Assembly: GCA_964471155.1 (NCBI GenBank)
Contig: CAYYFX010000003.1
Span: 29,611-93,610 of the forward strand
Source: CAYYFX01 sp964471155
GTDB lineage: Bacteria; ARS69
Length of the DNA stretch: 64,000 nt
Direction: 5' to 3'
A program made the position numbers and the translations under genes. The notes beneath the pieces were generated by a model. It ran no database searches, had not been told where the DNA came from, and worked only from the letters and a program-made list of their open reading frames with translations. Shown piece after piece: positions 15,096 to 23,439 of the stretch. How positions within the stretch are numbered: position 1 is the stretch's first letter; each line of letters begins with the position of its first letter.

Positions 15096-16466
15096 ATGGC
15101 AACCTTCGCCCGCTCCGTCCCGCCGGCCGCGTGGCTCGTTTCGGCGTCCGCGCTGGGCCTCGCGGGCTGCACCGACCTGGGTCCCGTGTCCCCGGATCCC
15201 GGCGGCGCCGCCCCGGAGGCCGCGTCGTTCGACTCCGCCGTCCCGCGGGCCTGGTTCGACCTGGCGCTGACGCTCACGCGCACCACGCCCGGGTTCACGC
15301 CACCGGTGGCCTCGCGCGCGTTCGGGTACGAGGGGCTGGCGCTGTACGAGGCGCTCGTCCCGGGCATGCCGGAGCACCGGTCGCTCGCCGGCGTGCTGAC
15401 CGGATTCGCCGTGATGCCCGACCCGGATCCCGATGCGTCGTACCACTGGCCGTCGGTCGCGAACGCCGCGCTGGCGGAGATGATGCGCCGCATGTATCCG
15501 GCCACGTGGGACACGAACCTCGTGGCCATCGCGGATCTCGAGGCGACGTTCGCGGCCGACTTCGCGGACGACGTCGATGCGCCCGCGGTCGCCGCGTCCG
15601 TCGCGTGGGGCCGCGCCGTCGCCGGGGCGGTGCACGACTACTCGCGCACGGACGGCGGTCACGAGGGCTGGACGCGGAACTTCCCTTCGTCCTACGTGCC
15701 GCCGGCGGGGCCGGGGTTGTGGGTACCCACCGGACCCCAGCTCGTCCCGATGCAGCCGACCTGGGGCGACAACCGGTGCTTCACGATGCCCGCCGCCAAC
15801 CCGAACATCAGCGCGGAGCCGGGGCCGCCGCCCGCGTACTCCGAGGATCCGGCGTCGCCGTTCCGGGCCGGGGCGGAGGAGGTGCGGCTCGCGGTGAGCT
15901 CCATCACCGCGGCGCAGCGCGCGATCGCGGAGTTCTGGGCGGACGACCCCGGCGTCACCGCCACGCCGGCCGGGCACTCCATCTCCATCCTGAACCGGAC
16001 GCTCGCGGACGAGGGATCGTCGCTGGCGTTCGCGGCGGAGGCGTACGCGAAGCTCGGCATGGCCGTGTCCGACGCGTTCGTCTGCTGCTGGCACTCGAAG
16101 TACCGGTACAACCTGGTCCGGCCGATCACGTACATCCGCGACGTGATCGGGGACGCCGGCTGGAACAGCATCGTGTCCACGCCGCCGTTCCCGGAGTACA
16201 CCTCCGGGCACTCCGTGCAGTCCGGGGCGATGGCGGCGGTGATGACGTCGCTGTTCGGCCCGGACTACGTCTTCACGGACCGGACACACGACACGCGCAT
16301 GCCGCCGCTGCCGGCGCGGCTGTTCCCGTCCTTCGACGCAGCCGCGGAGGAGGCCGCCATCTCCCGGCTGTACGGCGGCATCCACTACCGCGCGGCGATC
16401 GAGCGCGGCCTGGTCCAGGGGAAGGCGGTCGGCGCGGCCGTGACCGGACTGCCCTTCCGGAGGTGA
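15096..16466 (+). CDS. Vanadium-dependent haloperoxidase-like lipoprotein
   Basis: 456 residues with a lipoprotein signal (ASALGLAGC) placing it on a membrane outside the cytoplasm. The PAP2/haloperoxidase vanadate site is complete: K335 and R342 (WHSKYRYNLVRPITYI), SGH with H372 (PPFPEYTSGHSVQSG), R424 and H430 (RLYGGIHYR). The K-x6-R and R-x5-H spacings match the vanadium chloroperoxidase of Curvularia. Such enzymes oxidise halides with hydrogen peroxide, although some relatives are acid phosphatases. ATG 15096 follows AGGAGGGG; the longer reading to 15036 lacks a signal at its front. Confidence 0.9.
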   Translation: MATFARSVPPAAWLVSASALGLAGCTDLGPVSPDPGGAAPEAASFDSAVPRAWFDLALTLTRTTPGFTPPVASRAFGYEGLALYEALVPGMPEHRSLAGVLTGFAVMPDPDPDASYHWPSVANAALAEMMRRMYPATWDTNLVAIADLEATFAADFADDVDAPAVAASVAWGRAVAGAVHDYSRTDGGHEGWTRNFPSSYVPPAGPGLWVPTGPQLVPMQPTWGDNRCFTMPAANPNISAEPGPPPAYSEDPASPFRAGAEEVRLAVSSITAAQRAIAEFWADDPGVTATPAGHSISILNRTLADEGSSLAFAAEAYAKLGMAVSDAFVCCWHSKYRYNLVRPITYIRDVIGDAGWNSIVSTPPFPEYTSGHSVQSGAMAAVMTSLFGPDYVFTDRTHDTRMPPLPARLFPSFDAAAEEAAISRLYGGIHYRAAIERGLVQGKAVGAAVTGLPFRR

Positions 16467-16505
16467 CGGCGCCGCGGCGTCCCGGGTCCGATGCCGCGCG
16501 GAGGG

Positions 16506-17039
16506 TCAGCCGGGCGTGCCGGGGATCTTGCCCGCGTAGTCCACGCGCCAGCCCTGCCAGCGCCGCGCGGTGATCACGGCCAGCGCCGTGGTGAACTGGC
16601 GCAGGTGCAGCAGGTCGTGCATGCGCCACGCGGCGATGAAGTCCCCCGCGCGCATGCGCCCGAGCTTCGGGTGCTCCAGGAAGCGCTGCAGATCCTCCGG
16701 CTCGAGCGTGCGCAGCCAGCGGCAGGAGTCCGCGCGTTCGGCGGCCCAGTCCAGGTACACCGCCCCGGGGTCCATCTCGTTGTAGCGGCGCTCGGTCACC
16801 CAGCGCGCCGGGTCGATCCCCTTCTCGATGGGCCGGCCCTCCGCGGCGGCCATCGCGCGGGGACGGAAGTCCTCCACCTCCTCGTCCCGCAGGTGCGCCA
16901 GGATCTCCAGCGGCGACCAGCGTCCCTCCGCTTCGCGGGAGCGGAGCAGCGCTTCGTCCGCGTCCTGGAACACGGCGAGCAGGGCGGCGGGGAAGCGGGC
17001 ATGGGCGGAGACGAGATGCTCGAGCTCCTCGCGCGTCAC
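16506..17039 (-). CDS. DinB-family protein
   Basis: 177 residues, four-helix DinB/YfiT fold with a probable divalent-metal site: HLRDEEVEDF in the middle and WRMHDLLHLRQFTT near the C-terminus supply histidines. Members are thiol-dependent transferases or hydrolases of mostly unknown substrate. The GTG start at 17039 overlaps the stop of the lipid-kinase-like gene upstream (GTGA), so it is translationally coupled. A longer reading to 17567 is antisense to other coding and rejected. Confidence 0.85.
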   Translation of the reverse strand: MTREELEHLVSAHARFPAALLAVFQDADEALLRSREAEGRWSPLEILAHLRDEEVEDFRPRAMAAAEGRPIEKGIDPARWVTERRYNEMDPGAVYLDWAAERADSCRWLRTLEPEDLQRFLEHPKLGRMRAGDFIAAWRMHDLLHLRQFTTALAVITARRWQGWRVDYAGKIPGTPG

Positions 17040-17950
17040 GGCGTTCCTCCCGGGGCGTCGGCGCCGGGCGGGGGGCCGGCGCGGACCTTCAGGATGCCGG
17101 GACGGAGCTCGACGCGCAAGCGGCGCCGCGCGGTGTCGATCACCTCGCCGTCCGCGTGGAACGGGAACCCGTCGCGGCTCTCGATCTCGATCGTCCGCCC
17201 GCGCAGCATGCGGATGCCCGGTTCCGCCAGGTGCGTTCCCGAGATCGCCTTCGGCAGCGTGCGCAGCACGCGGAGGCGGCCCATCCCCTCCACGACGCAC
17301 AGGTCCAGCAGCCCGTCGTCGTTGCGCGCATCCGGCGTGAGCAGGAAGCCGCCGCCCACGCGCGGGCCGTTGCCGATGCAGACCAGGAGCCGGCGCCCCG
17401 TCAGCTCCCCGCCGTCCACGCGCAGCACGAGGTCCGGGCACTTCAGCCCGGCGAGCGCGCGCACCACGGCCCACAGGTACACGGCGAACCCGGAGAGCCG
17501 CTGCACCTTCCGGCTCTCCAGCGTGACCTGCGCCTCGAAGCCCAGCCCCAGGCTGTTGCCGAACCACGCGCCGTCGTCGAAGGCGCCGAGGTCGATGCGC
17601 CGCTCCCGCCCGGCGGCGATGACGTCGAGGGCCCCGTCCAGCGATCCCGGGATGCGGAGCGCGAGCGCCATGTCGTTGCCGGTGCCCACGGGGACGAGGC
17701 CGAAGGTGCTGTCGGATCCCGCGAGCCCGTTCACGACCTCGTGCGCCGTGCCGTCCCCGCCCACGGCCACCACCAGCGGCGCGCCGCGCTCCGCGGCCGC
17801 CCGCGCGAGCCGCACCGCGTCGCGCGGGGCCGCCGTCACCGCCACCTCGCCCGCGAGGCCGCGCGCGTGCAGCCGGGCGCGCAGCCGGTCCGGCATCCCC
17901 GCGCCGCGCCCGCGGCCGGCGCGGGGGTTCACGATCCAGAGCGGATCCAA
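17036..17950 (-). CDS. Diacylglycerol/lipid kinase family protein (DagK/YegS-like)
   Basis: 304 residues. The DAGKc ATP-binding motifs are clear: IVNPRAGRGRG at the N-terminus, VVAVGGDGTAHEVVNG (residues 60-75) and LVPVGTGNDMA. The C-terminal domain contains NDDGLLDLCVVEGMGR, typical of the family. It probably phosphorylates a lipid such as diacylglycerol at the inner face of the membrane. It sits between a small membrane protein gene (14 nt upstream) and DinB (4-nt overlap) in a three-gene minus-strand unit. Confidence 0.92.
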   Translation of the reverse strand: MDPLWIVNPRAGRGRGAGMPDRLRARLHARGLAGEVAVTAAPRDAVRLARAAAERGAPLVVAVGGDGTAHEVVNGLAGSDSTFGLVPVGTGNDMALALRIPGSLDGALDVIAAGRERRIDLGAFDDGAWFGNSLGLGFEAQVTLESRKVQRLSGFAVYLWAVVRALAGLKCPDLVLRVDGGELTGRRLLVCIGNGPRVGGGFLLTPDARNDDGLLDLCVVEGMGRLRVLRTLPKAISGTHLAEPGIRMLRGRTIEIESRDGFPFHADGEVIDTARRRLRVELRPGILKVRAGPPPGADAPGGTP

Positions 17951-17963
17951 TCGCCGCGTCCCG

Positions 17964-18374
17964 TCAGGCGGCGGCGGGCGCGCGCAGCATCGCCCCGAGC
18001 GTGGCGCCGAGCGCGAGCGACGTCAGGAGGTTCATCCCCCACCAGCACCACGCCATGTAGTAGGGGAACCCCTCGAGGGTGAGCGGGCTGAAGAACTGCG
18101 CGAAGGAGCCGATGAGCCCCAGCCAGAACCCGAACACCAGGCCGCCGCCCACGCCGTGGGACCAGCTCGCGCGCGTGCGGCCGAAGATCACGGCGGCCGG
18201 CACGGCGATCAGGATCTCGATCACGAGGAACCAGAGCGGGTTGCCGCTCTCCCGGGAGAACACGTCCGGGTATTTCATGTAGGTGGGGCCCATGACGAGT
18301 CCGTGCAGCACGAAGCTCACGACCCACATCACGACGCCGCCGGCGAGGCCGGCCAGGAGCACACGCGGGTTCAT
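17964..18374 (-). CDS. Small four-helix membrane protein
   Basis: 136 residues from ATG 18374 (AAGGAGAG upstream). There are four hydrophobic segments: VLLAGLAGGVVMWVVSFVLH, WFLVIEILIAVPAAVIFG, VGGGLVFGFWLGLIGSF and a C-terminal NLLTSLALGATLGAML. No catalytic motif. It heads the operon with the lipid-kinase-like and DinB genes. Function unknown; it resembles uncharacterised DUF-type inner-membrane proteins. Confidence 0.8.
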   Translation of the reverse strand: MNPRVLLAGLAGGVVMWVVSFVLHGLVMGPTYMKYPDVFSRESGNPLWFLVIEILIAVPAAVIFGRTRASWSHGVGGGLVFGFWLGLIGSFAQFFSPLTLEGFPYYMAWCWWGMNLLTSLALGATLGAMLRAPAAA

Positions 18375-18472
18375 TCGCTCGCTCTCCTTCCGAGGGATCC
18401 CCGGGGCGGTCCGGGGCGGACGGCGCAGCATACCCCGGAACCGGGCGCGGCGGCCCGCCGGACGCATCGTGC

Positions 18473-18478
18473 TATCAT
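18473..18478 (+). promoter_or_regulatory. -10 element TATCAT for the sigma/kinase operon
   Basis: TATCAT lies about 35 nt before the TTG start of the ECF gene. No sigma-70 -35 is seen at 16-18 bp. Within the 138-bp divergent region between the membrane-protein gene and the sigma gene this is the only promoter-like element found. Confidence 0.35.
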
Positions 18479-18512
18479 CGAAGCCGTCGCCGCCTCGCCG
18501 AGGTCCGAGATC

Positions 18513-19088
18513 TTGTCCCCCGATCCCGACGACATCACCGCGGTCCTGCTGCGCGCCGGCGACGGCGCCCCCGACGCCGTGGACCGCCTCTTCGCGCTGC
18601 TGTACGAGGACCTGCGCAACGCGGCGCAGGCCTGCCTGCGTCGCGAGCGGGCGGACCACACGCTCCAGCCCACGGCGCTCGTCCACGAGGCGTACCTGCG
18701 GCTCGTGGACCAGACGCGGTGCCGGTGGCGGAACCGCGCCCAGTTCCTCGCCGTGGCGGGTCGGGCCATGCGCCGCATCCTCGTCGACCACGCGCGCGGC
18801 CGCGCCCGGGCGAAGCGCGGCGGCGGCTGGGCGAAGCTCCCGCTGGACGAGGCCTTCGACGTGGCGACGGAGGCCGGCGCCGCCGGGTTCCTGGAGCTGG
18901 ACGCCGCGCTGCAGCGTCTCGAGGCGCGCCAGCCCGAGAAGGCGAAGCTCGTCGAGCTCCGCTTCTTCGCCGGGCTCACGCACGAGGAGTGCGCCGACGT
19001 GCTCGGCGTCTCGCCGCGCACGGTCGCCCGGTGGTGGGACTTCGCGCAGGCGTGGCTGTACCGCGCGCTGTCGAGCGACGCGGCCTGA
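18513..19088 (+). CDS. ECF sigma factor (TIGR02999/ECF43-like) paired with a kinase
   Basis: 191 residues from TTG 18513 (GAGG upstream). Region 2: LFALLYEDLRNAAQACLR, HTLQPTALVHEAYLRLVD and RAMRRILVDHARGRARAKRG, typical of the TIGR02999 group. Region 4: VELRFFAGLTHEECADVLG and VSPRTVARWWDFAQAWL. One base separates it from a Ser/Thr kinase gene. In this sigma group the partner kinase is known to phosphorylate or otherwise activate the sigma factor, replacing an anti-sigma factor; that regulation is inferred from the family. Confidence 0.93.
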   Translation: MSPDPDDITAVLLRAGDGAPDAVDRLFALLYEDLRNAAQACLRRERADHTLQPTALVHEAYLRLVDQTRCRWRNRAQFLAVAGRAMRRILVDHARGRARAKRGGGWAKLPLDEAFDVATEAGAAGFLELDAALQRLEARQPEKAKLVELRFFAGLTHEECADVLGVSPRTVARWWDFAQAWLYRALSSDAA

Positions 19089-19089
19089 C

Positions 19090-22000
19090 GTGGACGACCT
19101 CGAACGCGAGCGGCGCGCCGCGGAGATCTTCTCGGACGCGCTGGAGCGGGACGGCGCCGGCCGCGACGCCTTCCTGGAGGAGGCCTGCGCGGGCGACGCC
19201 ACGCTGCGCGCGGAGGTGGACTCCCTGATCGCGGCGCTGGGTCCGGCCCGGGAGCTGTTCCGCGCGGCTCCGCGCCTGCCGGCCGCGGGCATCCCGCCGC
19301 CTTCCGCCGCCGCCGCCGCCGGCTCCGTGTTCGGGCCGTACCGCGTGCTGCGCGTCCTGGCCGAGGGCGGCATGGGCGAGGTCCTGCTCGCGGAGCGCAC
19401 GGACTCGGAGTTCCGCAAGCAGGTGGCGATCAAGCGCATCCGTCCGGGGCTGGGCACGCGCGAGATCCTGGAGCGCTTCCGGCAGGAACGGCAGCTCCTC
19501 GCGGACCTGGAGCACCCGAACATCGCGCGCCTCCTCGACGGCGGCTCCACGCCGGACGGGCTGCCGTACCTGGTCATGGAGTACGTGGACGGCGTGCGCC
19601 TCGACGCGTGGTGCCGCGAGCGCGGTCCGGACGTGGAGCAGCGGCTGCGCCTCTTCCTGCGCGTGTGCGACGCGGTGCACTACGCGCATCGCAACCTCGT
19701 CGTGCACCGGGACCTCAAGCCGGGCAACATCCTGGTGGATCGCGACGGCACGCCCAAGCTCCTGGACTTCGGCATCGCGAAGGTGCTGAGCCCGGGCGCG
19801 GCCGGCGAGGGCGGCGCCGACGCCGCGCTCACGACGCTGCGCGCGTTGACGCCGCGGTATGCGAGCCCGGAGCAGGTCCGCGGCGGCCGCATCACCACGT
19901 CCACCGACGTGTACAGCCTGGGCGTGCTCCTGTACGAGCTGCTGGCCGGCCGATCGCCGTACGCCGCGGACACCGGGGAGGGCCTGGAGCGCGCGGTGTG
20001 CGAGGAGACGCCCCCGCGGCCGAGCCGCGCCGCCGCGTCCGCGGATGCGCGCGCGGCGTCGCGGCTGCGCGGCGACCTCGACACGATCGTGCTTCGCGCG
20101 CTCGCGAAGGATCCGGAGCGCCGGTACGCCTCCGCCGGGGATCTGGCCGCGGACATCCGCCGTCACCTGGACGGGCTTCCGGTGACCGCGCGTCCCGACA
20201 CGGCCGCGTACCGGGTCACGACCTTCGTACGTCGCAACCGGGCCCTGGCGGCGGCCGTGGCCGGCGTGATCGTGCTGCTCGCCGCGGCGCTGAGCGTCAC
20301 GGCGCACGCGCTGCGGCGCGCGGCGGCGGGCGAGCGCGAGGCGCGCTTCCTCGCGTACACCGGCTCGCTCGCGGCGGCGGAGGCGTCCCTCGGCGCGAAC
20401 CGGGAGCCGGAGGCCGCGGCGCACCTGCGCGCCGCGCCGCCGGAGTTGCGCGGCTTCGAGTGGCGCCACCTGCATGCCCGCCTGGACCGCAGCCTGCGCA
20501 CGCTCGCCGCGCACCGGCGCGGCGTGACCGCGATCGCGTTCGCGGCCGACGGGACGCGCTTCCTCACCGCGTCCCTGGACAGCACGATCGCGCTGTGGGG
20601 CGTGGCGGACGCGCCGCTGCACCGCTGGTCCTTCGACGCCGGCGTCGAGAGCGTGGCTCTCGCCGGCGGCCTCGCGGTCGCGGGGCTCGGCAGCGGTCGC
20701 GTCCTCGTCCTTCCGCTCGATGCGAGCGCGCCCCCGCGGGAGATCGGCCGTGGCGACCAGTGGCCGATCGTGGACATCACGCGGGACGGCGCGCGCATCG
20801 CGGCCGGGTTCCTGGGCGGCGCGGTGCGCGTGTGGGACGCGCGCGACGGCCGGGAACTGGCGGCGTGGAACGCCCACCCGCGCTTCGTCCAGGTGCGGTG
20901 GGATCCGACCGGGCAGCGGCTGTGGACGGGCGGCGCGGACGGACGGCTGCGCGCGTGGGACGCCCCTTCGTACCGCGCGGACCTCGACATCGCGGCGCAC
21001 GGGCGACGGATCTACTCGCTGGCGGTCGGCCCCGGCGGGCGCGTGGCCGCGGGGTCGATGGACCGGACGGTGTCGGTCTGGGATCCGCGGACGGGCGCGC
21101 GGCTCGCGGAGTACCGCGGGCACGACGGCACGATCTCCGGGCTGGCGTTCGCGCGCGGGGAGGAGGAGGTGCTGAGCGCGGGCGCCGACGGGCGGACGCT
21201 CGTCTGGAGCGTCGCCGACGGATCGCCGCGGGGCAGCCTCCCCGGCCGGCACAGCGACGTGATGGCGGTGGCGGTGAGCCCGGACGGCGCCACGCTCGTC
21301 ACGGGCGAGTGGGGCGGACGCGTCAAGACGTGGGCCTACGGGACGCAGGACGTGCGCACGCTCCGCCTGCCGCGCGACGCGGAGCGCGTGCTGCGCGCCA
21401 CCGACGTCCGGTTCGACGCCTCGGGCGAGCGCGTCGCGATCGCCTCGAACGGATACTGGGTGGTCGTCTCCGCGTGGAGGACGGGCGGGGACACCGCGGA
21501 CACGGAGGCCGAGGCGGAGCCCACCGCGGTGGCGTGGACGGCTGACGGTCGCGTGGTCGTCGGGGAGGTGACCGGTGGCGTGGCGCTGCTGGATCCGGAA
21601 CGGCGGACGACCGTGGCGAGGATCGCGGCGCATGCCGGGGCGGTGCACGCGGTCGCGACGGACGCGGCGCACGCGCGGTTGTTCACGGCGGGGGCGGACT
21701 CCTGCGTCCGCGCATGGTCGCTCCCCGCGCTCGATTCGCTGGCCACGTTCCGCGCGCCGGCCGGCGTGCGCGGCGTGGACGTCTCGCCGGACGGCGCGCT
21801 GCTCGCCGTCACGGACGAGGCGTCCGGGCTGCGGCTCGTCGACGCGCGCACGGGGGACGTGATGGCCGATGCGGTGGCCGGGGTGCGCGTCGCCCGCTTC
21901 GCGAACGACGGGGCCGTGCTGGCCGCGGCCGAGGACGGTTCGCTGCTCCGGGTCCGGCGTTCCGGGAGCGACTGGCGCACGGAACGCGGGCCGGGCCCGG

Positions 22001-22227
22001 CGGGAACCCTGGCGCTCGCGGTGTCGCCGGACGGAACGCGCGTGGCGATCGCCGGGCAGGACGAGAGCGTGCGCCTGCTCGACGCGGTGTCGCTCCGCGC
22101 CGTGGCCGTGTGGCATGGCCATCAGGCGCGCGTGGCGGCCCTGCACTTCGCGCCGGACGGGAGCGCGCTCGCGTCCGCGTCGTACGACGGGACGGTGCGC
22201 GTGTGGGACGCCCCGCCCGTGCCCTGA
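19090..22227 (+). CDS. Transmembrane Ser/Thr kinase with WD40 beta-propeller sensor
   Basis: 1045 residues from GTG 19090. The Hanks-type kinase domain (about 75-350) has the glycine loop LAEGGMGEV, K115 (VAIKRI), catalytic D208 (VHRDLKPGN) and DFG D226, then TPRYASPEQ. One membrane helix (about 385-408, ALAAAVAGVIVLLAAALSV) leads to a C-terminal region of some 570 residues made of WD40-like repeats (GTRFLTASLDSTIALWG and SALASASYDGTVRVWD), probably two propellers outside the membrane. The N-terminal about 45 residues (AAEIFSDALE, FLEEACAGD) are typical of kinases paired with this sigma group. It should sense an envelope signal and pass it to the ECF factor. Confidence 0.93.
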   Translation: MDDLERERRAAEIFSDALERDGAGRDAFLEEACAGDATLRAEVDSLIAALGPARELFRAAPRLPAAGIPPPSAAAAAGSVFGPYRVLRVLAEGGMGEVLLAERTDSEFRKQVAIKRIRPGLGTREILERFRQERQLLADLEHPNIARLLDGGSTPDGLPYLVMEYVDGVRLDAWCRERGPDVEQRLRLFLRVCDAVHYAHRNLVVHRDLKPGNILVDRDGTPKLLDFGIAKVLSPGAAGEGGADAALTTLRALTPRYASPEQVRGGRITTSTDVYSLGVLLYELLAGRSPYAADTGEGLERAVCEETPPRPSRAAASADARAASRLRGDLDTIVLRALAKDPERRYASAGDLAADIRRHLDGLPVTARPDTAAYRVTTFVRRNRALAAAVAGVIVLLAAALSVTAHALRRAAAGEREARFLAYTGSLAAAEASLGANREPEAAAHLRAAPPELRGFEWRHLHARLDRSLRTLAAHRRGVTAIAFAADGTRFLTASLDSTIALWGVADAPLHRWSFDAGVESVALAGGLAVAGLGSGRVLVLPLDASAPPREIGRGDQWPIVDITRDGARIAAGFLGGAVRVWDARDGRELAAWNAHPRFVQVRWDPTGQRLWTGGADGRLRAWDAPSYRADLDIAAHGRRIYSLAVGPGGRVAAGSMDRTVSVWDPRTGARLAEYRGHDGTISGLAFARGEEEVLSAGADGRTLVWSVADGSPRGSLPGRHSDVMAVAVSPDGATLVTGEWGGRVKTWAYGTQDVRTLRLPRDAERVLRATDVRFDASGERVAIASNGYWVVVSAWRTGGDTADTEAEAEPTAVAWTADGRVVVGEVTGGVALLDPERRTTVARIAAHAGAVHAVATDAAHARLFTAGADSCVRAWSLPALDSLATFRAPAGVRGVDVSPDGALLAVTDEASGLRLVDARTGDVMADAVAGVRVARFANDGAVLAAAEDGSLLRVRRSGSDWRTERGPGPAGTLALAVSPDGTRVAIAGQDESVRLLDAVSLRAVAVWHGHQARVAALHFAPDGSALASASYDGTVRVWDAPPVP

Positions 22228-22332
22228 CGGGCGAGGGCGCACGATCCCGCCGGGGTTGCCCTGCCCGTTGGTCCGCTCCGATACTGTCGGGTGTCTCCCC
22301 CGACCCCACCACAACCCGAAGGAGGAACCGGC

Positions 22333-22737
22333 ATGTACAGGATCATCGAGGTCGAAGGGATCGGCCCCGCCTACGCCGAGAAGCTGGCGAAGATCGCGGT
22401 GGCCACCACCGAGGACCTGCTGCAGCACTGTGCCACCGCGGCCGGCCGCAAGCAGGCCGCGGAGCGATCCGGCGTGAGCGAGACCCTGCTCCTGAAGTGG
22501 TCCAACCTGGCGGACCTCATGCGCGTGTCCGGGATCGGGCCGCAGTTCTCGGAGCTGCTGGAGGCGGCGGGCGTCGACACGATCAAGGAGCTCCGGACGC
22601 GCAACGCCGAGAACCTCGCCGCGAAGATGGCCGAGGTGAACGCGACGAAGAAGCTGGCGAAGACCGCGCCCACGGCGACGATGATCCAGGGCTGGATCGA
22701 GGCGGCGAAGGGAATGGAGCCCGGCATCACGTACTGA
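22333..22737 (+). CDS. DUF4332 helix-hairpin-helix protein
   Basis: 134 residues from ATG 22333 (AAGGAGG upstream). Two helix-hairpin-helix-like segments are visible: VEGIGPAYAEKLAKIAVATT and VSGIGPQFSELLEAAGVDTI, the pattern of DUF4332 proteins, which resemble the DNA-binding HhH modules of polymerases and ligases. Cytosolic; nucleic-acid binding is plausible but unproven. A promoter TTGCCC (22256-22261), 18 nt, GATACT (22280-22285) lies upstream. A longer reading from 22291 adds only a Pro-rich leader. Confidence 0.88.
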   Translation: MYRIIEVEGIGPAYAEKLAKIAVATTEDLLQHCATAAGRKQAAERSGVSETLLLKWSNLADLMRVSGIGPQFSELLEAAGVDTIKELRTRNAENLAAKMAEVNATKKLAKTAPTATMIQGWIEAAKGMEPGITY

Positions 22738-22766
22738 CGCACCGGCCACACGCGGCCGCTCCGGGG

Positions 22767-22785
22767 CGCGGGCGATCCGCCCGCG
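22767..22785. terminator. Hairpin between convergent genes
   Basis: CGCGGGCG pairs perfectly with CGCCCGCG around ATC, and is flanked by partly complementary CCGGGG/CCCGGGG. It sits between the stops of the DUF4332 gene and the minus-strand membrane gene, so it may end transcripts from both sides. No T-run. Confidence 0.5.
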
Positions 22786-22812
22786 TTCCCGGGGCGGTCC
22801 CGTCCGGGCACG

Positions 22813-23235
22813 TCAGTAGACCGCGCGCAGGTCCAGCAGGCGCAGGATGGCGCCGAGGAACGCGGGCGCGACGAGCTGCAGCGGGATGGACGCCCCGAGC
22901 CCGGCGCCGGCCCCCGAGGCGAGATCCCGGGGCAGGGAGGGAGCGCCGCGCAGCGCCACGCAGGACGCGCCCGCGGCGGCCAGCGTCACGAGGAGCGGCA
23001 CGCTGAAGACCAGGGCGTACTGGGTGGGCCAGACCGCGGCGCCGCCCTCCGCAAGGGCGGGCCGGAACACGAGATAGAGCCGGAAGGCCAGGGCCGCCGC
23101 CGCCACGATCGTCGCGGACACCCAGAACGCCGCACGGCGCCCCGCTCGGACCCCGTGCAGGACCGCCACGGCACCGCCCGGAATCCCCAGGGCGAGCACG
23201 CACAACCCCCACCACATCACGAAGAGGAAGCCCAT
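22813..23235 (-). CDS. Small polytopic membrane protein
   Basis: 140 residues from ATG 23235. Four hydrophobic helices are evident: MWWGLCVLALGIPGGAVAVL, AAFWVSATIVAAAALAFRLY, ALVFSVPLLVTLAAAGASC and a final LGASIPLQLVAPAFLGAIL. No conserved motif recognised. Divergent from the large beta-propeller gene; monocistronic as far as can be seen. Confidence 0.72.
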   Translation of the reverse strand: MGFLFVMWWGLCVLALGIPGGAVAVLHGVRAGRRAAFWVSATIVAAAALAFRLYLVFRPALAEGGAAVWPTQYALVFSVPLLVTLAAAGASCVALRGAPSLPRDLASGAGAGLGASIPLQLVAPAFLGAILRLLDLRAVY

Positions 23236-23439
23236 GGCGTCTGCATCGGCGCCGGCCCGGTGCCGGATGAGGCGCGCCCGTCGCGGCCGGACCCCGCCGG
23301 ATCCCGCCGGGTCCTGCCGGGCACCCGGGCGCATGCCTTGGCGTCGCCGATCGTGTCCCCGGCGCTCCCGATCGTGTCCCCTGCCGGCCGCGAACGGTGT
23401 GAACGGGGGAAAGCCGCGATCCCCGTTCCCGAGGTTCCC
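23236..23439. promoter_or_regulatory. Divergent intergenic region with leader hairpin
   Basis: GAACGGGG (23401-23408) pairs with CCCCGTTC (23421-23428) around a 12-nt loop, ending 11 nt before ATG 23440 and just before the GAGG ribosome site, so it could modulate initiation. A direct repeat CGATCGTGTCCCC occurs twice between about 23345 and 23385. No -35/-10 pair was recognised. Confidence 0.45.

Noticed and set aside
18976..22749. A 1257-codon open frame on the minus strand
   Set aside because: Antisense to the WD40 kinase and DUF4332 genes; no recognisable domain.
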